A DNA stretch of 64,000 bases from Bacteroides propionicifaciens DSM 19291 = JCM 14649 (GTDB lineage Bacteria; Bacteroidota; Bacteroidia; Bacteroidales; Bacteroidaceae), in contig NZ_AQWS01000003.1 of NCBI RefSeq assembly GCF_000375405.1, positions 57,386 through 121,385 on the forward strand. Direction: 5' to 3'. The position numbers were made by a program, and so were the translations under genes. The stretch's first letter is position 1. Each line of letters begins with the position of its first letter. Below, one piece after another: positions 56,977-64,000 of the stretch. The notes beneath the pieces were generated by a model. The model did no database searches and had not been told where the DNA came from. It was given only the letters and a program-made list of their open reading frames with translations.

Positions 56977-57723
56977 ATGATAAAGACAGAAGATATAAAT
57001 TTCTACTACGGCGACTTCCAAGCGATTAAGAACATCAGCATGGAAATTGAGCCCAATACGGTTACAGCTTTTATAGGCCCATCAGGTTGTGGAAAATCAA
57101 CTTTTTTGAGACTATTCAATCGCATGAACGACTTGATTGATGGCACACGCCTAACTGGTAATTTCATTATTGACGGACAAAATATCTACGACAAATCCGT
57201 CCAGGTTGATGAATTACGCAAGAATATAGGAATGGTGTTTCAGAAGCCAAACCCTTTCCCTAAATCAATCTTCGAAAACGTAGCCTACGGACTTCGCGTA
57301 AATGGAAATAACAATAAGAAGTTTTTAGAAGAGCGTGTCGAAGAGGCACTAAAAAGCACAGCACTTTGGGATGAAGTCAAAGACAAACTCAAAAAGTCGG
57401 CTTTCGAACTTTCTGGAGGTCAGCAACAACGACTTTGTATTGCTAGAGCCCTTGCTGTATCACCCTCTATCCTACTTATGGACGAACCTACATCGGCACT
57501 TGACCCCATTTCAACCTCTAAGATTGAAGAGCTAATCTTTAAGCTTAAACAAGACTATACCATCGTCATTGTAACCCACAACATGCAACAAGCAGCAAGA
57601 ATTAGCGATAAGACTGGTTTCTTTATGCTGGGCGAATTAGTGGAATATGCCGATACAAAGAAACTATTTACTAACCCGGCTAAAACAGAGACTCAAAACT
57701 ACATTACGGGTCGTTTTGGATAA
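56977..57723 (+). CDS. pstB: Phosphate ABC transporter ATPase PstB
   Basis: ATP-hydrolysing subunit driving phosphate import. Walker [11 protein letters not shown]-loop [19 protein letters not shown], signature [15 protein letters not shown], Walker [12 protein letters not shown] and the switch His in VTHNMQQA are all intact. The PstB-specific NPFPKSI and RFG ending ([11 protein letters not shown]) are present. The 248 residues are normal (E. coli 257). Confidence 0.97.
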   Translation: MIKTEDINFYYGDFQAIKNISMEIEPNTVTAFIGPSGCGKSTFLRLFNRMNDLIDGTRLTGNFIIDGQNIYDKSVQVDELRKNIGMVFQKPNPFPKSIFENVAYGLRVNGNNNKKFLEERVEEALKSTALWDEVKDKLKKSAFELSGGQQQRLCIARALAVSPSILLMDEPTSALDPISTSKIEELIFKLKQDYTIVIVTHNMQQAARISDKTGFFMLGELVEYADTKKLFTNPAKTETQNYITGRFG

Positions 57724-57728
57724 ACCTT

Positions 57729-58418
57729 ATGAATATGAAACCAACAGAATTAGAATTACAAGCGCTTCGCACAGAAACAGATGAAATGTGGAAATTAGTT
57801 TTATCTCAAATCGAGAAAGCCAAGCTTTGCTACCTCAGCTACGATAGAGAATTAGCATTCGAAATCATCAGTAGAGAAAAGAGAGTCAACGCTTACGATT
57901 CAAAAATAGACAGCGATTGCGAAAACTATATAGCACTTTATGCTCCTGTAGCCATTGATTTGCGTTTGATTCTTTCACTACTTAAGATTGTCAATACATT
58001 GGAGCGCATTGGAGACTTTGCCGAAAGCATAGCCCGCCAAATTTTGGATGAGGACTACCCTAAGATAGACACAGCACTTGCCGAAGAACTACAAATAGAG
58101 ACCGTATTTGACACGGTAATCACCATGTTGATGGAATGCTATATTGCATTCGACACCGAAAATACAAAGCTTTCAGGTAAGATTTTGGCTACTGACGATA
58201 AGGTCGATCAACTTTACTACGATGCATTGCCGATTCTGTCAAACTACATCCTAGCAAACCCAGAGAAAGGCGTTTATAGCTTAAAGACATTGCTTATTTT
58301 ACGTAAGTTAGAGCGCATGGGAGACCATTGCAGCAACATTGTTGAAGAGATTGTGTTTTATATAGATGCAAAAGTTCTTAAGCACACCAACCCCAAAAAG
58401 AGTGTAGATAAACAATAG
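57729..58418 (+). CDS. phoU: Phosphate signalling protein PhoU
   Basis: All-helical regulator that links the Pst transporter to the PhoR kinase and keeps the Pho regulon off when phosphate is ample. Two three-helix repeats are visible, each with the metal-cluster motif: ERIGDFAESIARQI and ERMGDHCSNIVEEIVFY (E-x-x-x-D). The 229 residues are typical. It lies 5 bases after pstB and before the two-component pair. Confidence 0.95.
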   Translation: MNMKPTELELQALRTETDEMWKLVLSQIEKAKLCYLSYDRELAFEIISREKRVNAYDSKIDSDCENYIALYAPVAIDLRLILSLLKIVNTLERIGDFAESIARQILDEDYPKIDTALAEELQIETVFDTVITMLMECYIAFDTENTKLSGKILATDDKVDQLYYDALPILSNYILANPEKGVYSLKTLLILRKLERMGDHCSNIVEEIVFYIDAKVLKHTNPKKSVDKQ

Positions 58419-58454
58419 ACCTCACTCTAGTATCGGAATCAATAAAATCAAACT

Positions 58455-59150
58455 ATGAATATTAAGCCAAAAATATTAATTGTCGACGACGAACCAGATA
58501 TATGTGAAATTCTAAGCTTCAACCTCAGCAACGAAGGTCTTGATGTCAAAACAGCATATTCGGCTGAAGAAGCTTTAGAACTAGTCACACCCGACCTCTC
58601 CTTAATACTCTTAGATATAATGATGGAGGGGATGTCTGGTTACAAAATGGCTGAAAAGCTCCGAAACGAAGGCAATCAAATTCCTATTATATTCTTGACA
58701 GCCAAGCGAACAGAAAATGATATGCTAACAGGCTTCTCTGTTGGTGCAGACGACTACATAGCCAAACCATTCTCGGTTAAAGAAGTTATTGCACGAATCA
58801 AAGCCTTGCTAAAGCGATCAGAATCGATTACTAAAAAAGAGAAAACAGCCACAAGTTTAGAGTTTGATAGTTTGGTGATTGATTTGGCTAGTAAAGAACT
58901 TTTTATTGATAAAGAGCTTATAAATCTGACTAAAACTGAGTTTGAAATATTAGCTTTGCTAGCAAATAACCCGACACGCATATTCTCCCGTGAAGACATC
59001 ATCAATGTAGTTTGGGTCGAAACACCCTACATTACTGAGCGAACGGTTGATGTGCACATCACACGTCTTCGTAAAAAGATGAAAGAACATGCAAGCTTAA
59101 TTACAAGCCGATCGGGATATGGTTACCGATTTAATATTAGTGATGAATGA
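58455..59150 (+). CDS. phoB: PhoB-like response regulator (OmpR family)
   Basis: DNA-binding response regulator. The receiver domain has D11-D12, the phospho-acceptor D54 in LILLDIMMEG, T82 in FLTAKR and K104 in YIAKPFSV. The OmpR/PhoB winged helix follows, with LTKTEFEILALLANNPTRIF and TERTVDVHITRLRKKM. It is placed after phoU and overlaps the kinase gene (ATGA), so the name PhoB is given by context. It is the natural candidate to bind the repeats upstream of pstS. Confidence 0.92.
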   Translation: MNIKPKILIVDDEPDICEILSFNLSNEGLDVKTAYSAEEALELVTPDLSLILLDIMMEGMSGYKMAEKLRNEGNQIPIIFLTAKRTENDMLTGFSVGADDYIAKPFSVKEVIARIKALLKRSESITKKEKTATSLEFDSLVIDLASKELFIDKELINLTKTEFEILALLANNPTRIFSREDIINVVWVETPYITERTVDVHITRLRKKMKEHASLITSRSGYGYRFNISDE

Positions 59151-60868
59151 AAATAAGTTATAAGCGTAAGATATTTTTATACGCTTTCTTCTTACTAACT
59201 CTTTTTGCTGGAAGCATCGTGCTTTTCGAGTTTTCAGAATCGAAACGAGCTCGCGTAGAATCTATCGAGGGTCAACTTGATGTTTACGCTACTACACTTT
59301 ATAGATCCATCCAGAAAAAGGGTGGATTTGATAAAGCTTCAATAGATAGCCTGCTCTTTCTGTTTCCTCAAAACCTTCGAATCACAATTTTAGACTCCAA
59401 CGGTCAGGTTGCCTACGACAATATACAGCTCGATACGGCACAAATGGATAACCATATCCAACGACCCGAAGTGATACAAGCAACACAAAGTGGCAAAGGG
59501 CGAGACATCCGAACATCCATGACCAACGAAGAGCAATACCTCTACTTTGCCAAACAATACCAATCGTTCTACATTCGGGTAGCACTGCCCTACAATATGC
59601 AGTTAAAGGAGATTCTCAAGACCGATAATATCTTCCTATACTTTATCATTGTCTTGTTTGTAATCGCATTATACAGCATCCACATACTCTCTAAGAGATT
59701 ATCACAATCCATACGGGAGCTTCGGGACTTCACACGACATCCTAGCAAACTCAACGAAGAATTAGTCAATAGCTTTCCGCAAGACGAGCTAGGTGAAGTA
59801 GCCTATAAAGTCGTTGAGAACTACCGTGACTTAGAGCATAGCAAAGCTCAAATAGCGCTCGAACGAGAGAAACTACTTCAGCATATACACTCTTCTCAAG
59901 AGGGAATATGCTTCTTCACCCCTACGAGAGAGGTGGAATTCTTTAACGGATTATTCATGCACTATCTCAACATTATGCTTGATGAGAACACGACTCGAGC
60001 AGGAGTTATTCTGCATGACCCGCAATTCAAACAACTTCATGACTTTTTAAGCGAGAACAACGAGCAAAACTTCTTCGAATCTAAGATTGCTAAACAAGGC
60101 AGGCAGTTTAATATACGCGTGAATATTTTTGAAGATAAGAGCTTTGAGATCATCATCAACGACATTTCCGATCAAGAGAAAACTAGACTACTCAAACAAG
60201 AGATGACCAATAATATTGCTCACGAACTGCGTACTCCAATCACCAGTATTCGAGGATATCTTGAGACAGTAAAGACTCAAGAGCTTACCCCAGAACAGCA
60301 TCAATACTTTTTAGAGAAAGCTTACAGTCAGGTAATCAACCTTACTCAACTCATCGACGATATGAGCATGATTACTTCTATTGAAGAGGTGCCACAGTCG
60401 TTCGACTTCGAAGAGGTAAACCTCAATGCAATTCTACAGCAGGTTTACAAAGACTATCAGGAAAGCCTACTTGATAAGGGTATTAATTTCTATAATAATC
60501 TGCCAGAGAACTGCCTAATGAAGGGCAATCAGAATCTACTCTATGCTGTATTCAGAAACTTGGTAGAGAATACAATTAAGTATGGTGGAGAGAATGCACA
60601 TATCCATATTAACCTGTACAACGAAGATAATTTTTATTACTATCTCTCCTATGCCAATGAAGGGAGTAGCGTTATCGATGAGATTCACCTAAAACGACTG
60701 TTCGAGCGTTTCTATCGCGTATCAAGTGGTAGAACACGCAAGACTGGCGGAACAGGCCTCGGGCTATCAATTGTGAAGAACGCAATTCAGATTCACAAAG
60801 GCTCTATCATTGCAAAGAACAGAAAAGAGGGTGGTTTAGAGTTCTTATTCAAGCTTAGAAAGAACTAA
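59147..60868 (+). CDS. phoR: PhoR-like sensor histidine kinase
   Basis: Membrane histidine kinase, 573 residues. Membrane helix 1 (about 9-28) is followed by an extracytoplasmic loop of about 130 residues (much longer than in E. coli PhoR), helix 2 (about 162-182), a PAS-like region (about 245-345), and the kinase core. The H-box is NNIAHELRTPITSIRGYLET with H359; N-box FRNLVENTIKYGG; G-boxes GGTGLGLSIVKNAI. It overlaps the regulator gene by four bases. The large periplasmic loop suggests it senses something outside or through PstS/PhoU; this is inferred. Confidence 0.92.
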   Translation: MKISYKRKIFLYAFFLLTLFAGSIVLFEFSESKRARVESIEGQLDVYATTLYRSIQKKGGFDKASIDSLLFLFPQNLRITILDSNGQVAYDNIQLDTAQMDNHIQRPEVIQATQSGKGRDIRTSMTNEEQYLYFAKQYQSFYIRVALPYNMQLKEILKTDNIFLYFIIVLFVIALYSIHILSKRLSQSIRELRDFTRHPSKLNEELVNSFPQDELGEVAYKVVENYRDLEHSKAQIALEREKLLQHIHSSQEGICFFTPTREVEFFNGLFMHYLNIMLDENTTRAGVILHDPQFKQLHDFLSENNEQNFFESKIAKQGRQFNIRVNIFEDKSFEIIINDISDQEKTRLLKQEMTNNIAHELRTPITSIRGYLETVKTQELTPEQHQYFLEKAYSQVINLTQLIDDMSMITSIEEVPQSFDFEEVNLNAILQQVYKDYQESLLDKGINFYNNLPENCLMKGNQNLLYAVFRNLVENTIKYGGENAHIHINLYNEDNFYYYLSYANEGSSVIDEIHLKRLFERFYRVSSGRTRKTGGTGLGLSIVKNAIQIHKGSIIAKNRKEGGLEFLFKLRKN

Positions 60869-60974
60869 TCTCGATAAAATCTGAGGGTAAGGCAATAAAA
60901 AACTTGCTTCTATGATTTGACTCTAGGTGATAATAAGTAAATTAGGCTTATTAATTTATTTAGACAGGATAATT

Positions 60975-61352
60975 ATGAAAAAGATTATTTCAACTCCCAA
61001 AGCACCAGCTGCAATTGGACCTTATAGCCAAGCCATAGAAGTAAATAACACAATCTATATCTCGGGGCAACTACCCATAGATGTGGCAACAGGTGAATTT
61101 CCAGCGGGTGGTATTAAAGAGCAAACTCAAGCTTCGTTCAATAATATTAAAGCCATATTAGCTGAAGTAGGGCTTACCACAGAACATATCGTAAAAACGA
61201 CCGTTCTACTGGCCGACATGAACGACTTTGCACAGATGAATGAGGTATATACTCAACAATTTGAAGGTACTTACCCTGCACGATCAGCCTTTGCTGTCAA
61301 AGCATTGCCTAAAGGTGCATTAGTTGAAATAGAAGTTATAGCAGTTCGCTAA
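60975..61352 (+). CDS. ridA: RidA-family enamine/imine deaminase
   Basis: Hydrolyses reactive enamine/imine intermediates from PLP enzymes (for example 2-aminoacrylate from serine). The start at 60975 is chosen: the upstream in-frame ATG (60927) adds a non-family LIYLDRII extension. The protein is 125 residues, with KAPAAIGPYSQAI, YISGQLPID, NIKAILAEVGLTTEHIVKTT and the C-terminal PKGALVEIEVIAVR with the active-site Arg and Glu. It stands alone, 106 bases after phoR. The name is by family, since RidA paralogues have related activities. Confidence 0.93.
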   Translation: MKKIISTPKAPAAIGPYSQAIEVNNTIYISGQLPIDVATGEFPAGGIKEQTQASFNNIKAILAEVGLTTEHIVKTTVLLADMNDFAQMNEVYTQQFEGTYPARSAFAVKALPKGALVEIEVIAVR

Positions 61353-61358
61353 AACAGC

Positions 61359-61390
61359 AAAGCTCAGAGTGAAATTCCACTTTGAGCTTT
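61359..61390. terminator. Bidirectional terminator between ridA and the NUDIX gene
   Basis: AAAGCTCAGAGTG pairs with CACTTTGAGCTTT (one G-T type mismatch) around the loop AAATTC, and T-rich tracts follow on both strands; the two genes converge here. Confidence 0.8.
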
Positions 61391-61395
61391 ATCTT

Positions 61396-61794
61396 TTATA
61401 TCAGTTTATCTCTTACAAGATTATCATAAACCATCAGAACCCCAACAACCTGAACGGGCTCTTGTCTATACTCATCATAACTAAAGTACCGTAGCCCTCC
61501 TATCTCATGAGCAGCTTTAAACTCAGCTAAAGGATATAGATAACACTCTTGCTCCATGATAATTCCTTCAGTTTCGCCATAAGCTTGTGCTGTAATATGA
61601 CAGTAATATTCTACATCATCCATATCAAGGGCAACTGATAATTCTTCTTTTATTTCTCGCTTCAAAGCATCAGCTAAAGATTCGCCTTGATCTACCTTAC
61701 CTCCTGGCAGGTACCAAGCTTTTTTATTTTTGCTATAAGCCAGTAGCAATTTAGAATCTCTTACGGAGATTAATCCAACAGTGGGTAGTTTCAT
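61396..61794 (-). CDS. NUDIX hydrolase
   Basis: Small pyrophosphohydrolase of nucleoside diphosphates linked to another moiety. The Nudix box is present as G32 to E51 (GKVDQGESLADALKREIKEE), with E47, E50 and E51 as metal ligands; the usual Gly after EE-x is replaced by Ser (EELS), a mild variation. The 132 residues and beta-alpha-beta order are typical. It has its own -7 element and terminator. The substrate is unknown; oxidised nucleotides or ADP-ribose are the usual possibilities. Confidence 0.88.
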   Translation of the reverse strand: MKLPTVGLISVRDSKLLLAYSKNKKAWYLPGGKVDQGESLADALKREIKEELSVALDMDDVEYYCHITAQAYGETEGIIMEQECYLYPLAEFKAAHEIGGLRYFSYDEYRQEPVQVVGVLMVYDNLVRDKLI

Positions 61795-61802
61795 AATAGT
61801 TG

Positions 61803-61810
61803 CAAAGATA
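61803..61810 (-). promoter_or_regulatory. Candidate -7 element for the NUDIX gene
   Basis: TATCTTTG on the minus strand, 8 bases before the ATG. A TTG lies about 24 bases further, slightly too far for a good -33. Confidence 0.45.
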
Positions 61811-61889
61811 AAGAACCTCTTAACTTCTAGAAAGCAATAACACCAATAAAAATAAAGACTAACTCAAGAGCTGCAGAAATAGAATAAGA

Positions 61890-61915
61890 ACGGTGAGGAA
61901 ATACTTCCTCACCGT
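61890..61915 (-). terminator. Terminator of poxB
   Basis: A perfect 11-bp stem (ACGGTGAGGAA/TTCCTCACCGT) with a 4-base loop, 31 bases after the stop, followed by TCTTATTCTATTTCT on the minus strand. Confidence 0.85.
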
Positions 61916-61945
61916 CTATTAGTATCCCACTATCAATAGATAGGA

Positions 61946-63682
61946 TTATAAGAAATCACGCAAATGCTTTAAGTTAGACTTAGCCGTATCAAGGACATCG
62001 TCTATTCTACCTGCCATCACAAGTTTGATCATAGATTCAGCATAGCCTTTCATTTGTTCGAATTCAATTTTAGGAGGCATTGCCAAAGCATTTTCATCTG
62101 TCATTACAGACACCAATACTGGACCTTCTTCTTCCAAGGCACGTTTCATGGTATCTTCCAATTCATCGGGGTGAGAAACAGCGTAAGCTTTCATTCCCAT
62201 GGCGCGAGCAACAGCTGCAAAGTCAGGGTTAAACATTTGTGTTTGACTATCGGGTAAACCAGCAACTTGCATTTCTAGTTTAACCATACCGAGTGAACGG
62301 TTATCGAAAACTACTAATTTAACTGGAAGTTTATATTGTACGATAGTAGCCAAGTCGCCAAGCAACATGGAGATACCACCATCACCACAAAAAGCGATTA
62401 CTTGTTGGTTTGGACGAGCAATTGATGCACCAATAGACATAGGCATGGCATTGGCCATAGAACCATGACTAAACGATCCAAGCATTTGTCGTTTACCGGT
62501 AGCTTGTAAATAACGAGCCCCCCAAACGCAACACATACCAGTATCAACTGTGAAGATTGCGTCATCATCAGCAAGTTTGTTTACTGTTGAAGCTACGAAC
62601 TCTGGTGAGATATTATTCTCGGTACCTTTATGTTCGGCTGCGTTGGCTAAATTCTCTTTAACCTTAGCATATATTTTAAGTTGTTTTTCAAGGAAGCTAT
62701 CGTCCGATTTAGTTTCAATCAAAGGAAGTAGGGCAGCAAGAGTATCTTTAGAATCTCCAGCTAATCCTAATTCGACTTTAGCACGACGACCAATTCGCTC
62801 TGGGCGATTGTCAATCTGGGCAATCTTACATTTGGTTGGCATAAACCCTTGGTAAGGGAAATCCGTTCCAATCAAGACTAATAAATCGGCATCATGCATA
62901 GCTGCATAAGCTGAAGGTAATCCCAAAAGACCAGTCATACCCACCTCATAAGGATTATCGTGTTGAACAACCATCTTACCTCTAAAGCTATAGCCAATAG
63001 GAGATTTGATTTTATCAGCTAACTGAATGAGTTCTGCATGAGCACCAGCTACACCAATACCACAATAAAGCGTTACCTTCTTTGATTCATTGATAAGATT
63101 AGCTAATTTCTGTAGTTCATCGTCAGTAGGTCTAAATATTGATTTAACTGGCAATGAGTAAGTAGCAGTTAAGCTATCCACAGCTTTATCTGCAGCTACA
63201 TCACCAGGTAAACCGATTACAGCAACCTCTTTTTTAGCAATTGCATGTTGCACTGCCGATTGAATCATACGAGCAAATTGCTGAGGAGTAGAAGCAAGTT
63301 GGTTATAGCCACTGCAATCTTCAAACAATTTCATAGGACTAGTTTCTTGGAAATAAGAAGTACCTATTTCGTATGTAGGGCAAGTAGATGCAATAGCCAA
63401 TACCGAAGCATTAGAACGTTGAGCATCATACAGACCATTAATTAGGTGAACGTGACCAGGGCCACTACTCCCTGCACAACAACCAATACCATTAAGCTCT
63501 GCTTCAGCCATTGCTGCATAAGCACCAGCTTCTTCATGTCGTACGTGAATCCATTTCACATCGCCATCTTTACGTACAGCATCATTTACTTCATTAAGAC
63601 TATCGCCAGTAACAGCATAAATATGCTTGATACCTGCATGTTTTAAGTTTTCAACGAGTTGACTAGCTACTTTTCTACCCAT
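61946..63682 (-). CDS. poxB: PoxB-type pyruvate dehydrogenase (quinone)/pyruvate oxidase
   Basis: ThDP- and FAD-dependent oxidative decarboxylase giving acetate and CO2 from pyruvate. ThDP domains are intact: E50 in VRHEEAGAYAAMAEAE and the GDG-N motif FCGDGGISMLLGDLATIVQY with Asn in VFDNRSLGMV. The FAD-binding middle domain is present (LYCGIGVAGAHAELIQLADK, FRGKMVVQHDNPYEVG, LVLIGTDFPYQGFMPTKCKI). The 578 residues and high overall similarity fit E. coli PoxB (572). Its C terminus lacks an obvious amphipathic helix like that of E. coli PoxB. It is a single gene. Confidence 0.92.
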   Translation of the reverse strand: MGRKVASQLVENLKHAGIKHIYAVTGDSLNEVNDAVRKDGDVKWIHVRHEEAGAYAAMAEAELNGIGCCAGSSGPGHVHLINGLYDAQRSNASVLAIASTCPTYEIGTSYFQETSPMKLFEDCSGYNQLASTPQQFARMIQSAVQHAIAKKEVAVIGLPGDVAADKAVDSLTATYSLPVKSIFRPTDDELQKLANLINESKKVTLYCGIGVAGAHAELIQLADKIKSPIGYSFRGKMVVQHDNPYEVGMTGLLGLPSAYAAMHDADLLVLIGTDFPYQGFMPTKCKIAQIDNRPERIGRRAKVELGLAGDSKDTLAALLPLIETKSDDSFLEKQLKIYAKVKENLANAAEHKGTENNISPEFVASTVNKLADDDAIFTVDTGMCCVWGARYLQATGKRQMLGSFSHGSMANAMPMSIGASIARPNQQVIAFCGDGGISMLLGDLATIVQYKLPVKLVVFDNRSLGMVKLEMQVAGLPDSQTQMFNPDFAAVARAMGMKAYAVSHPDELEDTMKRALEEEGPVLVSVMTDENALAMPPKIEFEQMKGYAESMIKLVMAGRIDDVLDTAKSNLKHLRDFL

Positions 63683-63840
63683 AATATATCTATTTAAATA
63701 TTCAGTAATACAATCTCACTAATATCATAGGTAACAAGTGCTTAGGTATTATAGTTTAATAATAATGCCATTTTATAATAAGAGACAGCTAAATAATTGA
63801 TTTATATTAAGGCTTATCATGACCTATATAAACAATAAAA

Positions 63841-63875
63841 GAGAGAGTCATTAGGACTAATCCTATGACTCTCTC
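63841..63875 (-). terminator. Terminator of the rRNA operon
   Basis: A long stem (GAGAGAGTCATTAGGA/TCCTATGACTCTCTC, one bulge) around CTAA lies about 10 bases after the 5S rRNA and is followed by TTTTATTG on the minus strand. Confidence 0.85.
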
Positions 63876-63884
63876 TTCTTAAAA

Positions 63885-63991
<107 letters not shown>

Positions 63992-64000
63992 AAATATCTT

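Overview
The window looks like a low-GC Bacteroidales chromosome (Bacteroides-like; species not resolved). Evidence: SusC/SusD pairs, a SusR-type regulator, lipoproteins with acidic residues straight after the lipid cysteine, a Bacteroidota-type Na+-NQR operon, and repeated TAnnTTTG -7 promoter elements. Nothing looks like a phage, an IS element or a CRISPR array.

Layout. 1-10.4 kb (minus): a starch-utilisation locus with susR, susC, susD, one large SusE/F-like lipoprotein and a GH13 SusG-like amylase that runs off the left edge; a small membrane protein and a nitroreductase lie next to it. 11.4-17.3 kb (plus): a complete type I restriction-modification system, hsdM-hsdS-hsdR, with features of family IC, including a TAEL repeat in HsdS. 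17.4-20.3 kb: tRNA-Ala(GGC), then a DUF4286-like gene, ruvC and a pullulanase-like gene whose catalytic motifs are destroyed. 20.2-29.2 kb: housekeeping genes (EEP-family hydrolase, pepD, a Skp/OmpH-like protein, a beta-propeller lipoprotein, serA, serC, a DbpA-like helicase).

29.3-37.9 kb (minus): a nine-gene operon for glutamate breakdown through 3-methylaspartate: glmS, mutL, glmE, methylaspartate ammonia-lyase, an AtuA/DUF1446-like gene, a DUF4387-like gene, a P-loop gene of unknown role, and the two subunits of a class I [4Fe-4S] hydratase that is probably mesaconase. 38.5-44.4 kb: nqrABCDEF, the Na+-pumping NADH:quinone oxidoreductase. 44.6-52.8 kb: a C1B peptidase, a lipoprotein/TonB-receptor pair and ettA. 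52.9-53.8 kb: tRNA-Lys(UUU) and an HD-domain hydrolase. 54.1-60.9 kb (plus): pstSCAB-phoU with a PhoB/PhoR-type two-component pair, preceded by a Pho-box-like repeat placed just upstream of a -7 element. 61-64 kb: ridA, a NUDIX hydrolase, a PoxB-type pyruvate oxidase and the 5S rRNA end of an rRNA operon that enters from the right.

The main points to follow up are the three uncharacterised genes inside the methylaspartate operon, the catalytically dead and shortened pullulanase, the TAEL repeat of HsdS, the substrate-binding-protein-like insert in PstC, and the candidate Pho operator. Functions are assigned from motifs and remembered family features; no database search was run.
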